Shown: positions 25,349 through 34,574, counted from the stretch's first letter. The stretch: 64,000 bases of DNA from Paenibacillus sp. URB8-2 (GCF_013393385.1 NZ_AP023239.1:3472001-3536000); one strand, 5' to 3'. Numbers and translations: made by a program. Notes: generated by a model not told the origin, from the letters alone.

Positions 25349-26809
25349 TTATTTGATCGTCAATTGTCCTTGTTCAAGGATGCTGTCTTTGACAACCGAA
25401 GTTTTGGAGCCTTTAATGTTTACCACGAAGCTTGGCGCAAAGGTGGACTTATGATCCTCGAAGAAACCCCTGTTCGTCATGTAACTCGTGATTACAACAT
25501 TGTTGCCTTTGACTTGCGGTACAGCAAAGTGAGCGTAAGACCAAGTAATATCTTTAGGATCAAGATCCTGATGCAGTACAAGTCCAGTACCGTTCAGAGG
25601 CTTGTACGGTCCGTTTATGGAATCCGCTACGTAACCCAGCATGTAGATATCTTCCGGACCGATTCCGTCAACGACCATTTTGGCTCCTCTTGTATCCGTG
25701 AACAAGTACCATTTGCCATTCAGCTCAAAGATGTTCGCCCGTTCAATTTCATCCGTTACCGTATTGGATGCGATCAGCGGCTTCATGACTGTTTTCAGTG
25801 TGTAATCGTCATTGAGCTCAATTATGCCCAGCGCCCCGTTTGCCAAAGTAGCGAGAGATTTTTTAGGACTTAGCAGCAGTTTATCTTTCTCATTTTCAAA
25901 GAACTTGTTGCTTCCGCCATAGTAGGCTTTGTTAAAGAAGGAGTCATCCCCTTGATAACCCGTTTCCGTTCCGGTATTTGCTTCAAAGACAAGGTATTTG
26001 CGGCCATTGTCTTCAACATAGTGAGGGTCTCTTAAGGTATGGTTATCGGAGTAGTCTCCTCCACCGAAAGCTTGGTCGACATTTTGATAGATTTTTCCGT
26101 CTCCGCCGTCAAAGATCGATTTGAAATCTTCTACGCCGTCCACTTTCAGCGTACTGGAATCCGCCTCGGATACATTGATTTGAGCTGTAGTCAGGGTTTG
26201 CTTACCGAAGAAGCCGTGAGCCGGGTCCCAGCCATGACGGTTGGTGTAGAACAAACGAACTTCGCCATCGGAAGTCAAGGTTGCGGAACCCGACCACTCT
26301 TCTCCTTGCTGGTTCAGAATCGGATCATTAGGCACGTACTTGTCGCTATCCTTGAATACTCGGCCTGCATTTTTCCAAGCATCAATGGAGTTGTCGCCTT
26401 TCTTTTTATAGAACAAGTAGATAAATGTATCCCAGCCTTTTTTCGGATCGCCTGCCAAGCCGAATACAACATCGTAGCCTTTAAAGTCCGCTACCGTACC
26501 ATCGGCGTTCTGCAGCGGCCAGGTGTCCCATACGTCCAGATCGATGACATTACCGTTGGCATCCAAACCTTTGGCGGAAGGAATGTTCTTGATCGTCGAC
26601 GCATCGAATTGCGGGATTTTAAATTGTTCGCTGGTTTGTTGTTGAGGAATCTTCAGAGCATCAAAGCGTGTGATGTGGGAAAAGCCGTAGTCTTCTTTGT
26701 AACTCTGACTGTCATTTCCTTTTGCAAAAGCTGAAGTACCCCCACCTACCAGTAAAGCTGTTGTAAAAGTTACTGCTGTCGCTTGCTTCACAAACTTTTT
26801 GATATTCAT
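25349..26809 (-). CDS. sacB: Levansucrase, copy 1 (GH68)
   Basis: This secreted 486-residue enzyme makes levan from sucrose. The signal peptide covers about residues 1-29 (AVTFTTALLVGGGTSAFA). The GH68 triad is visible: nucleophile Asp95 in DVWDTWPLQ, transition-state stabiliser Asp261 in HTLRDPHY and acid/base Glu356 in TDEIERAN. Length and order match SacB of Bacillus. AAGGAGACAAGGT precedes ATG 26809. It lies behind its own RAT/terminator and is the downstream member of a tandem pair with long stretches identical to copy 2. Expression should depend on sucrose through a SacT/SacY-type antiterminator. Confidence 0.93.
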   Translation of the reverse strand: MNIKKFVKQATAVTFTTALLVGGGTSAFAKGNDSQSYKEDYGFSHITRFDALKIPQQQTSEQFKIPQFDASTIKNIPSAKGLDANGNVIDLDVWDTWPLQNADGTVADFKGYDVVFGLAGDPKKGWDTFIYLFYKKKGDNSIDAWKNAGRVFKDSDKYVPNDPILNQQGEEWSGSATLTSDGEVRLFYTNRHGWDPAHGFFGKQTLTTAQINVSEADSSTLKVDGVEDFKSIFDGGDGKIYQNVDQAFGGGDYSDNHTLRDPHYVEDNGRKYLVFEANTGTETGYQGDDSFFNKAYYGGSNKFFENEKDKLLLSPKKSLATLANGALGIIELNDDYTLKTVMKPLIASNTVTDEIERANIFELNGKWYLFTDTRGAKMVVDGIGPEDIYMLGYVADSINGPYKPLNGTGLVLHQDLDPKDITWSYAHFAVPQVKGNNVVITSYMTNRGFFEDHKSTFAPSFVVNIKGSKTSVVKDSILEQGQLTIK

Positions 26810-26858
26810 ACCTTGTCTCCTTTTCTCCTTCGAATTTTTGTTACTCTCAAACAGAAAA

Positions 26859-26950
26859 AGACCTAAAAATTCCTATGGAGATATCAATTGATAGCATTGC
26901 TATCCCCAATCGGAGTTTTTAGGTCTTGCCTGATTAAACAGTAACAATCC
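26859..26950 (-). promoter_or_regulatory. RAT antiterminator site and terminator upstream of levansucrase 1
   Basis: On the minus strand GGATTGTTACTG (from 26950), a short loop region and CAGGCAAGACCTAAAA form a classic ribonucleic antiterminator. Its 3' arm overlaps the stem AGACCTAAAAACTCC (26926-26912), which pairs with GGAATTTTTAGGTCT (26873-26859) and is followed by a T-run. Binding of a dephosphorylated/active SacT/SacY-type protein to the RAT would prevent the terminator. The sequence is almost identical to the B. subtilis sacB RAT. Confidence 0.92.
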
Positions 26951-27255
26951 CGTAATATTTTGTTGTCACGGTTATTGTATATTTTCGATCAACGGTCTGC
27001 CTATAGACCAAAACTCCCGTTTTAATTAAGGACAAAAGTAGGGGTTTCTTCTCGGTCTACCACATATATTCCTATAATTATTGTTACTATTTCACAGTTT
27101 CAAAGGGATAAAGATGGTTTAGTGGGAAATTACATCAAATCCCTTTTATTCAACTATATCACATTAAAATATTGAATTTTTAATACCCGAGCGATACAGG
27201 TCTATTGACGCATATCGCTTTCAGGCAATGAGTTTGCACCGTTTGATGCGTGTCC
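26951..27255. other. Intergenic region between the two levansucrase genes
   Basis: About 300 bases without an open gene. It should hold the promoter of levansucrase 1; the motif GGTCTATAG near 27000 is shared with the region upstream of copy 2. No convincing -35/-10 pair was found for copy 1. Part of it lies just after the stop of copy 2, with no clear terminator. Confidence 0.5.
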
Positions 27256-28722
27256 TCAGTTGATCGTCAATTGCCCTTGTTCAAGGATACTGTCTTTGAC
27301 AACCGAGGTTTTGGCTCCCTTGATGTTCATCAGGAAGCTTGGCGCGAAGGACGAACGATGCTCCTGATAGAAGCCGCGATTGGTAATATAGCTGGTAATC
27401 ACGACGTTGTTTCCGTCAGCCTGCGGAACCGCAAAGTGAGAGTACGTAAAGGTAACATCAGCGGGATCGAGATCCAGGTGCAGGACAAGTCCGGTGTCGT
27501 TCAATGGCTTGTAAGGTCCCGTCAGAGAGTCGGAAACAAAGCCCAGCATATAGATATCTTCGGCGCCGATTCCGTCAATGGTCATTTTGGAACCTCTGGA
27601 ATCCGTGAACAGATACCATTTGTTATTCAGTTTGAATACGTTGGCCCGTTCGATTTCATCCGTTACGGTATTGGACGCGATCAGCGGCTTCATGACTGTT
27701 TTCAGCGTGTAATCGTCATTCAATTCAATCATGCCGAGTGCGCCGTTCGCCAGGGTGGCGTCATGCTTTTTAGGGCTTTGCAGCAGGCTTTCTTTCTCGG
27801 CTTGGAAGAACTTTTTATTTCCGCCATAGAAAACTTGGTTGTTGAATGCTTCTTCACCCTGGTAACCCGTTTCTGTGCCGGTATTGGACTCGAATACGAG
27901 GTATTTATGACCGTTGTCTTCTACATAGTGAGGATCTCTAAGCGTATGATTGTCACCTGAAGCATAGGCTCCTTCATCGATAAACTGCTGAACATTTTGA
28001 TATGTTGTTCCGTCGCCGTCAAAGATGGATTTATGATCTTCAACGCCGTCCACTTTCAGCGTAGCCCCATCCGGCTGCGACAGGTTGACTTGAGCCGTTG
28101 TTATCGTTTGTTTGCTATAACCCGTTCCGCCATCTTCCGGCGCACCCGAGAAATCCGTATAGAACAAGCGAACATTACCGTCTTCGGTTAATGTCGCGGA
28201 ACCGGACCACTCTTGGGTCTGATACTTGAGGATCGGATCATTGGCGGCGAATTTATCGCTGTCTTTAAATACACGGCCGGCGTTCTTCCAGCTGTCGATC
28301 GATTGCTCGTCGGCTTTTTTATAGAATATGTAGATCGAGGTGTCGTTACCGTCCTTCGGGCTCCCTGCCAGAGCAAACACGATCTGGTAGCCATGATAAT
28401 TCGCTACGGTGCCGTCGGCGTTTTGCAGCGGCCAGCTGTCCCACACGTCCAGGTCGATCAGATTGCCTTGTTTATCATAGCCTTTCGCCGAAGCGATGTT
28501 CTTGATGGTGGATGCGTCGAACGCCGGCACTTTAAACTGTTCGCTCGTCTGTTGCTCGGGAATTTTCAGCATGTCAAAGCGTGTGATGTGGGAAAAATCA
28601 TACGTTTCTTTGTAATCCGTACTGTCTTTAGCCTTGGCCAAAGCCGAAGTTCCGCCACCTGCCAGTAATGCCGTTGTCAAAGTTACTGTCGCCGCTGTCT
28701 TCACAAACTTTTGGATGTTCAT
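27256..28722 (-). CDS. sacB: Levansucrase, copy 2 (GH68)
   Basis: The 488-residue enzyme from ATG 28722 follows AAGGAGAGAAAGA. It has the signal peptide AATVTLTTALLAGGGTSALA, then WDSWPLQ (nucleophile Asp), HTLRDPHY and TDEIERAN as in copy 1. The proteins are close paralogues with a duplicated leader, so the pair arose by tandem duplication. Differences cluster in surface loops, for example a PEDGGTGYSK loop and a GAYASGD loop that are altered in copy 1. Having two levansucrases may change dosage or product size; that is inference. Confidence 0.93.
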   Translation of the reverse strand: MNIQKFVKTAATVTLTTALLAGGGTSALAKAKDSTDYKETYDFSHITRFDMLKIPEQQTSEQFKVPAFDASTIKNIASAKGYDKQGNLIDLDVWDSWPLQNADGTVANYHGYQIVFALAGSPKDGNDTSIYIFYKKADEQSIDSWKNAGRVFKDSDKFAANDPILKYQTQEWSGSATLTEDGNVRLFYTDFSGAPEDGGTGYSKQTITTAQVNLSQPDGATLKVDGVEDHKSIFDGDGTTYQNVQQFIDEGAYASGDNHTLRDPHYVEDNGHKYLVFESNTGTETGYQGEEAFNNQVFYGGNKKFFQAEKESLLQSPKKHDATLANGALGMIELNDDYTLKTVMKPLIASNTVTDEIERANVFKLNNKWYLFTDSRGSKMTIDGIGAEDIYMLGFVSDSLTGPYKPLNDTGLVLHLDLDPADVTFTYSHFAVPQADGNNVVITSYITNRGFYQEHRSSFAPSFLMNIKGAKTSVVKDSILEQGQLTIN

Positions 28723-28770
28723 TCTTTCTCTCCTTTTCCGTTTCAAATGTAGCTCCTGATAAATAGAAAA

Positions 28771-28861
28771 AGACCTAAAAATTCCATTGAGGGTATCCCG
28801 CGATCACGGAAGCGATCCTCAAACGGATTTTTAGGTCTTGCCTGTTTACCAGTAACAATCC
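28771..28861 (-). promoter_or_regulatory. RAT antiterminator site and terminator upstream of levansucrase 2
   Basis: Same structure as upstream of copy 1: GGATTGTTACTGG and CAGGCAAGACCTAAAAA (28861-28829) overlap the first arm of a terminator stem, AAGACCTAAAAATCC (28839-28825), pairing with 28785-28771 and followed by a T-run. Confidence 0.92.
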
Positions 28862-28895
28862 CGACAATATTTTGTTGTCTGGACTAATCTTATAT

Positions 28896-28923
28896 TTTAT
28901 AGCTCACAATAACTATAGACCAA
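28896..28923 (-). promoter_or_regulatory. Possible promoter of levansucrase 2
   Basis: TTGGTC (28923-28918), 16-nt spacer and TATAAA (28901-28896) on the minus strand, about 35 nt before the RAT. The -35 box is imperfect, so this is tentative. Confidence 0.45.
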
Positions 28924-29063
28924 ATTTCCTCTTTTTGGATAAGGAGAAAAGAAGGGGATTCCTGCTAGTCTATCCTCATATATTCCTAATTATTCCTGAA
29001 TAGTTTAAGGTATTTATAATTTAATGGAATATAAAGTGAATTATGAATGAAAGAGGAATAATA

Positions 29064-30110
29064 TCAACGATGTCTAAATCTGATTTTCAAGATAATGAGC
29101 AGCAACAACGGAATGCCAGCCTGAAATGGCAGATGAAAATAAGGAGGTATAACTATAAGCCCCTCCTCCAGATGCTCTGAAAAGTTATTCGCTATTATCA
29201 TGGAGGAGAATAATATACAAAGGCCAATAGTCACGGCAAGCTTGTTATACGTTATTTTAAATAAATCAGAGGCTGCCAATACGGCGGCAAAATAAAAGGT
29301 GCCAATTTTGAAATAACTGCTGATGATAAGAGACAGCAGAACAAGGACATCCAACCGTTGAAGAATTTCGGCGATATTCACTTTGCTTATAGCCGTATAA
29401 GTCGGGAATGTTGCACGGCTAACGATATCACTCCCCAGGATAGCGATGTTCATCGAGATTGTCAGACTAATAAGAAGTCCGCTTAGTGCGATGCCGTATG
29501 ATGCGGTACGGATCGTTTTAGGGACTGTTTTCACATAGGGCAGCAGCATCAAAAACGCAATCATTTCTCCGAAAGGGAATGTGTAAGTAAGCGGAAATGC
29601 AGTGTGAATTACAGGCATAAAACCATTTCCGAGTACCGGAAGCAACCGATTAACGTCCAATAGTCCAGATAATATTATGAGTATATAACTTGCAAGTATA
29701 AATAAAAGAAGGATGAAACAAAAAATTTGAGTGGTACGGGCAAATACTTCAACCCCTCTTGATATCAAGTAAGCTAAACTGAGCATCATTAGTACTTGAA
29801 TTGGCAATAGTGGAGTTTCATCATAAGTCGAAGATATTAGCAGCTCACCAAAATCGCGCAAATTACGTGAAGATATATAGGCGAAATAAGTCATATATGC
29901 AAAGCCTATCAGCCACCCGATCCGTGTGCCTACGGCCTTGCGGATTAGTGATGTTATCGGTTCGGTTGGGAACATGTGATATAGCGGTCCGTAAATCCAA
30001 CCAAAAACAGCTACCCCTATTAACATTCCCAACAGTACCGCAAGCCACGCATCTTGTTTTGCACCCGTACCGATTGAAATCAAGATGGCATTGCCAGGAT
30101 GGATCAACAT
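29064..30110 (-). pseudogene. Spore germination permease GerB/GerKB, N-terminus lost
   Basis: The reading frame has nine or so helices of the GerAB permease family, with KQDAWLAVLLGMLIG, ISRGVEVFARTTQIF and the MIIANNFSEHLEEGL region. It normally begins with one more helix; here the match starts at HPGNAILISIGTG, joined directly to GerC sequence. About 20 N-terminal residues and the natural start are gone. The ATG at 30110 arises from the junction (ACATGTTG) and has no ribosome binding site of its own. With GerA and GerC also broken, the receptor cannot work. Confidence 0.8.
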
Positions 30111-30886
30111 GTGTTTTCTTCATTGCATTTATGGTACTTGTAACTTCTTTTTCAATTTGCGATCTCCATAACCGTTCCAGATCATTTATCGTACCTGCTT
30201 TGTTCAGCGGAAGCTTGCAATTCATTTCGCTCACAATTCCTTCCTCCAAAATATGTACATAAAAAGATGGTTTACTGTTAACGATTCGCACCTTTATTTG
30301 TGATTTGGAACGAGTGGTTTCAATAGAAACTCCGTTCTTTTTTTCATTACAATCAATCATTGTTATCGTACTTTTCATCGTGTTCGTTAAGCGTACAAAT
30401 CCTCTTGCCTGATCGCCATCAAGCCAACCGATAAGCTTATCGCCTTTAAATAAGGCCACTCCGGATATCTCGAGATTAGCCTTCGGCCCAGTAGATGATT
30501 CTGCGATTTTCTCAGCCAGTCGGATGCCGCTAATTGTCGGATCTATACCAGGGTCATTTAGGGCGCGAATGATGTCGTCCACCTGCCAAATTACATGATG
30601 TGACCAAAGTTTCTTCGTCAGTTTAAATTCACCGATAACCGCCTTGGCTTGTATCTTTTCGAGTGGATCAGTAGCAGAGATAATATCCTCTGCTTTCATT
30701 CCACGTGCAACCAGAAAGTAGGAAGACAACCTGGCCTCGTGTGAACGCTCAAAAAAGTCAATAATATCACTGATTCCTTTGCGCGCCAGATTCTCTCCGA
30801 TAACAATGAACTGAGCATGAGAGAAAAACAGTTGTCTTGGCACATTTTCCGATGATTTTCGAATAGCTTCAAATATGGATGTGCCG
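30107..30886 (-). pseudogene. Spore germination lipoprotein GerC/GerKC, both ends lost
   Basis: The frame starts abruptly at GTSIFEAIRKSSENVPRQLF, a block that lies around residue 90 in intact GerAC proteins, just after a stop codon. No signal peptide or lipobox remains. It carries the middle and late blocks (FSHAQFIVIGENLARKG; NDLERLWRSQIEKEVTSTI) and breaks off after MKKTHV, where intact proteins continue to DVFGFG. There it joins the truncated gerB. The order A-C-B on this strand matches gerK-type operons. Confidence 0.8.
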
Positions 30887-30955
30887 GTTAATATTCATTC
30901 AAATCCTCTAATATATCTATACCCATCGCCGTGATAATTGTTCGACACCTTTACC

Positions 30956-31342
30956 ATGCTGCATTTTGAAATCTCCTTTACGGGCATTCAATCCTGGTTC
31001 CACATGGCAGGCTTCCCAATGGATGATTCCGCCCTCTTTCGATTTCTGCTGCAGCCTAGATGGCTGGATAACGATCTTCAGACAAAGCTCGCCTGCTTAA
31101 TCTTATACCGGTATGAGAATGTCTTTTTTCAAGTACACCGCAGCATGGATATGGATGATCCAGCTCTCAGTTCCCCGCTGCATCAAATTCTCCTTCGGAT
31201 GATGAACCATCGAACGCTCTACGGAGAAGAGGAAACCGTGCTGGATTTATATCTTCTCCTGCAAGAAGACCGGCAGAAGGAAAAGCCGCTTTATCCATCC
31301 TTTCATCATCTGTTCACCTCTCTAAATGAGATGGAATCGTAA
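30956..31342 (+). CDS. Unidentified protein, possibly a remnant
   Basis: The frame of about 128 residues from ATG 30956 begins MLHFEISFTGIQSWFHMAGF and has an amphipathic helical character with many Leu, His and Met. No family was recognised and no clear ribosome binding site precedes it, so it may be a cut-off piece of a longer gene joined to the broken gerC region. The next frame has a good ribosome binding site 8-14 nt after its stop. Confidence 0.35.
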   Translation: MLHFEISFTGIQSWFHMAGFPMDDSALFRFLLQPRWLDNDLQTKLACLILYRYENVFFQVHRSMDMDDPALSSPLHQILLRMMNHRTLYGEEETVLDLYLLLQEDRQKEKPLYPSFHHLFTSLNEMES

Positions 31343-31357
31343 CGGGAGGAGAAGCGG

Positions 31358-31598
31358 ATGGATATTGTCAAAAAATTACGCGTTAGATTTAACTCCTACG
31401 CTTTTTTTGATTTTCGCCCTATGGGGCATCTTGGGCTTTATCTTTGACCCGGAGCAACATGCTTATCTTGGTGGTAGCCTGCTCTTTTCGTTCACGAAGA
31501 TTAGGATCTCAACTGGACCGGCAGAAAGCCTTTGTCGGGTGTATTTTTCTTATTCCTCATGTTATTTGGTTATTAATGATTTAGGGATGAGTTGTTGA
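31358..31598 (+). pseudogene. Small membrane protein gene, frameshifted in an A6 tract
   Basis: GGGAGGAG (31343-31350) precedes ATG 31358, which reads MDIVKK and then leaves frame. The second frame continues with NYALDLTPTLFLIFALWG and ILGFIFDPEQHAYLGG, a plausible membrane segment. The AAAAAA tract (31370-31375) is the likely site of the indel. The C-terminal part degenerates without a recognisable domain. Confidence 0.5.
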
Positions 31599-31961
31599 AA
31601 GCCATCACAGGAAGTTCGATCACATATAGTATTTGAATAGTGCAGCGGTAGTCTAGGACTTAATTCGTTCATGGCAGCCGCTGTTTCTATTATAGGGTTC
31701 AATCTATCCTGAAATAACTCCTATTTCATCATCTGAAGGCGCCACGTAAAGGGTATGACCGCCTAATACAATGTGGTATTACAATTCATGAGGTAGATAT
31801 ACATCGGGCTTATTAATTTTTATTGCTTTATTTTAATACATAATATACCATATATAGCTTTTTAAAATATTCTTGTTATATTATACAAAAATAGGTATAA
31901 TGACTAATGTTAGAAATTCACCCGGGAGATTGCAAAATATTATATTAAGGTAGGTATTATC
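31599..31961. other. AT-rich upstream region of the exported-protein operon
   Basis: About 360 bases without a gene. Apart from the promoter at 31873-31901 no feature was recognised. Confidence 0.5.
31873..31901 (+). promoter_or_regulatory. Sigma-A promoter of the exported-protein operon
   Basis: TTGTTA (31873-31878), exactly 17 nt and TATAAT (31896-31901), 60 bp before the first ATG. Confidence 0.8.
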
Positions 31962-32570
31962 ATGAAGAAAAAATGGCTTTCACTTTTCTTTTTGCTTGCA
32001 GTGTTTGGTCTAATCTTTGCTGGTACCAATATGTATGCAGAGGACTTATATAAAGATGTGAATTTCAAAATTGATCTTAATAATGAAATGACTGCCAAAA
32101 CAAATAGTCATCCTTTTCAAGAGAAGGGTTTGAAAAGATATTTCGACAAAGAAAAAAACAATCTTCCGGCCTCGTTTATCCAAATTCATCTGAAAATGAA
32201 GGATGGTTCTGATCCGAACCAAGTTAGCATTAAAGGATCGGGCGTAATTAAAGTGGGTACTGAGACTTATCCTATTCAGTTGGATGACCAACCACTACCT
32301 AAATATATTCTTCCAAATGGTACAGTTTGGTACACTGGTGGATTGACCGGCACAATTAAAACTAAGGCTGTAAATGATACAGTAGTTATTCTAGGGTTGG
32401 ATTATGATCCGGCCAAAGATCAAGCATTTATGTCTGCTTTTGTCGGTGAATTAAGCGAGACTAATGGTCTCGGTGTCCTTAGATTTGGTATACCAAACCG
32501 AACAAAAGAGATCAATGACTATATTAATGAATTTAAAAACCAACAAAGTGAAATATCTGCAAGGAGATAA
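31962..32570 (+). CDS. Secreted protein 1 of an AT-rich operon, unknown function
   Basis: The 202-residue product has a clear signal peptide (KKKWLSLFFLLAVFGLIFAG, cleavage near NMYA). The mature part is charged and contains strand-rich segments such as DPNQVSIKGSGVIKVGTETY and LPNGTVWYTGGLTGTIKTKA, with no cysteines. No family was recognised. AAGGTAGG precedes the ATG. It is the first of three tightly spaced genes with low GC, which sets them apart from their neighbours and suggests transfer. Confidence 0.72.
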   Translation: MKKKWLSLFFLLAVFGLIFAGTNMYAEDLYKDVNFKIDLNNEMTAKTNSHPFQEKGLKRYFDKEKNNLPASFIQIHLKMKDGSDPNQVSIKGSGVIKVGTETYPIQLDDQPLPKYILPNGTVWYTGGLTGTIKTKAVNDTVVILGLDYDPAKDQAFMSAFVGELSETNGLGVLRFGIPNRTKEINDYINEFKNQQSEISARR

Positions 32571-32573
32571 ATA

Positions 32574-33401
32574 ATGAAAAAACAAATAAAGTTACTTCTA
32601 ATCACAATGTTTTTGGCGTGTGCAATTGCCCCTACTTCTTACGCCGCAAGCCAGGATGTAGTAAACTATTATTTAACCGGGGTTGCCTATAGCAGTAAAA
32701 TTGGTGATCCTGGATTTAATTATCTCCCTACTTCCTATGATGATATAGGTCTTTCAACAGTGGTAATTTCTGCGGCAGGCAATTACAATGCAAGTTATAA
32801 CGAAGGGTATGAAAGAGGCCGGATATGGTCTCGACCAGATAATGTAAAATCTTGGTTCAAGGATAGTGAATTCACCGTAGTTAACCAAGTAAGAACAACA
32901 CGAGCTGTGATGCAATTCTCTAGTACTTACAAAGATGGTGTACTATGGATTGATGGTTCGGATCCTTCACAATCATCTGATAACAAAATTACGATACCAG
33001 GATATATTTATAATTTAGTAGGACTTTCTGCATTTGGCGCTCCTGTCAATGCTGCGGTAAGTTTGATCGATGGTTTTACATCTTCGGCGATTAAACTTTC
33101 TTTCCCAGATAATGACCGACAAAAACATTATGTTGAGTACTATGATTCTAACGGTTTAGCAAATATGGCTCTTCCAAACTCTTATACCTACTCCCAAGCA
33201 GATTACGCATCGGATCAAAAATATATGGGTGCTAGTCCACGGTGGAAGTACTCAATGGCGGGTGGACCAAGAACTAACTATCCTGTTACCATTGTTGGTC
33301 GAGTCGCGTATGAAGCAAGTGTATACGATTCGGGTTACTATTACGACAATTACGGTTGGACTACGCTTGCAACTGTCAATCATCAAGTAAATCGACAATA
33401 A
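32574..33401 (+). CDS. Secreted protein 2 of an AT-rich operon, unknown function
   Basis: The 275-residue product has a signal peptide (IKLLLITMFLACAIAPTSYA). The mature protein is rich in Tyr, Ser and Asn, with a Tyr-dense C-terminal part (YDSGYYYDNYGWTT) and a Pro/Gly-rich centre (GSDPSQSSDNKITIPGYIY). A mid-protein hydrophobic stretch (LVGLSAFGAPVNAAVSLIDG) could insert in a membrane. This could be a toxin, bacteriocin-like or cell-surface protein, but no domain was recognised. The ribosome binding site AAGGAG lies at the end of the preceding gene, and only 3 nt separate them. Confidence 0.72.
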   Translation: MKKQIKLLLITMFLACAIAPTSYAASQDVVNYYLTGVAYSSKIGDPGFNYLPTSYDDIGLSTVVISAAGNYNASYNEGYERGRIWSRPDNVKSWFKDSEFTVVNQVRTTRAVMQFSSTYKDGVLWIDGSDPSQSSDNKITIPGYIYNLVGLSAFGAPVNAAVSLIDGFTSSAIKLSFPDNDRQKHYVEYYDSNGLANMALPNSYTYSQADYASDQKYMGASPRWKYSMAGGPRTNYPVTIVGRVAYEASVYDSGYYYDNYGWTTLATVNHQVNRQ

Positions 33402-33423
33402 ATTCTTTTATTTGGAGTATAAT

Positions 33424-33762
33424 ATGAAGAAAAAGGCACGTATTTTAATCGCATCAATTATTTGTATATTCGTAATTATTTTGTTTTTGATCCCCAGGGA
33501 AAATCCAGGCGATTATGTTTCGCATCTTTGGCAAAATAGCAGTGATTGGGGAAATGTGAAAGTATCTAATATTGAGCATCTATCCGGATATACTGTTGTC
33601 CACATTCAATACGAGGCGAAGAATGGTTTTCAGCCAACTGATCGTTGGATTGTGAAGGATCGGAAAAAAGTTCGTGATATGCAAGGAAATGAATTTGCCC
33701 AATGGGAGGGTTATGTTTATCTTATTAAGCAAGGGTTATACTCTTGGCGTATTGTTCAATAA
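33424..33762 (+). CDS. Membrane-anchored small protein 3 of an AT-rich operon
   Basis: The 112-residue product starts with a membrane anchor (ILIASIICIFVIILFLIP, about residues 6-23) and a short extracellular domain with several aromatic residues (DRWIVKDRKKV, AQWEGYVYLIKQGLYSWRI). TTGGAG precedes the ATG by 6 nt. It follows protein 2 by 22 nt. A membrane partner or immunity-type role for the two secreted proteins is conceivable but unproven. Confidence 0.68.
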   Translation: MKKKARILIASIICIFVIILFLIPRENPGDYVSHLWQNSSDWGNVKVSNIEHLSGYTVVHIQYEAKNGFQPTDRWIVKDRKKVRDMQGNEFAQWEGYVYLIKQGLYSWRIVQ

Positions 33763-33817
33763 GAAGAATCTACTCCCTAAACTTCTTTTAATTTGTATTT
33801 TCTATAAAATCTAGTAT

Positions 33818-33873
33818 ACAGCCCTGATGAGGTGCACAGGGCTGTCAGGCTGTCGAGTAAGTCTCGACAGCCT
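33818..33873 (+). terminator. Double-hairpin terminator after the exported-protein operon
   Basis: ACAGCCCT...AGGGCTGT (33818-33845) is followed by AGGCTGTCGAG TAAGT CTCGACAGCCT (33847-33873) and TCTTTAT. Confidence 0.85.
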
Positions 33874-34103
33874 TCTTTATGTACATTTAATTTCAGACGA
33901 CACCGCATTAATGTTGTATATGTTCCAAGAAAGTAAAGTAATAGTTATTCATGCCCGCTTGCGCGGCGACATCAGATGATGAAATAAAGTTATTTTGGGA
34001 TAGACAATGATCGAATCGGCAATAGTTCCAAGTTCTTGTCCATAATCAGCAATAGGACCAAGTTCTTTTCCTTTGCTCGGGACAAGAATTTGGACCCTTA
34101 AAT
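33874..34103. repeat. Intergenic region with three related IS-end-like repeats
   Basis: GCAATAGTTCCAAGTTCTTG (from 34019), GCAATAGGACCAAGTTCTTT (from 34049) and, inverted, GGGTCCAAATTCTTGTCCC (34097-34079) are variants of one sequence. Repeated terminal copies like these are typical of some insertion-sequence ends. No transposase gene is attached. The rest of the stretch shows nothing. Confidence 0.5.
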
Positions 34104-34132
34104 AAGAAAAACCGCGCGGGGCGCGGGTTCTT
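34104..34132. terminator. Terminator-like GC hairpin
   Basis: AAGAA...AACCGCGC GGG GCGCGGGTTCTT, placed just downstream of the minus-strand pseudogene that ends at 34162. Confidence 0.6.
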
Positions 34133-34161
34133 AAAGGACTATGTTATTGTCTTCTGACATA

Positions 34162-34539
34162 TTAATAGTATGTTACTTTTCCATATCCATCAACTGTACG
34201 TCCTCCTGTTCCGTCAAATTTAAATCTGTAATAACCTCCAGTTAAACCGTACCATAGAGATGAGGATGATCCATTTGATTCGGCATCCATAAATTTTACG
34301 TCTGTCAATTATTATAACCATTCGATGAATACTGTAAAATAACATTAAAGGTATCATTTAACAATGTGCTTTCTTCACTTGTTAATCTGATTTCTATTGA
34401 ACCTCCAACACTGAAAGTTGTAGAATAAAGCTCGTTGGTAAAATTATAAGTGAATATCATTGGTAGTAGATGCAAATGCTTGAAGTGGCAAGATAAATAA
34501 GCTCAGCATTACTATTGCAATAATCAATCTTTTCTTCAT
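34162..34539 (-). pseudogene. Small secreted protein gene with two frameshifts
   Basis: GGAGTG (34551-34546) precedes ATG 34539, which encodes the signal peptide KKRLIIAIVMLSLFILPLQAFA. The first frame ends after TTNDIHL, a second continues with IFTYNFTNELYSTTFSVGG and IEIRLTSEESTLLND, and a third finishes with WYGLTGGYYRFKFDGTGGR and a TAA at 34162. Stitched together this is a secreted protein of about 120 residues, strand-rich and glycine-rich. The family was not recognised. Low GC matches the neighbouring exported-protein operon, so it is probably part of the same island. Confidence 0.65.
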
Positions 34540-34574
34540 ACAAATCACTCCAATGAAATAGTGTTTTAATAAGC

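Noticed and set aside
27256..28722. Levansucrase copy 2 as an assembly duplicate of copy 1
   Set aside because: The two copies differ at many positions, including loops and intergenic sequence, so they are real paralogues.
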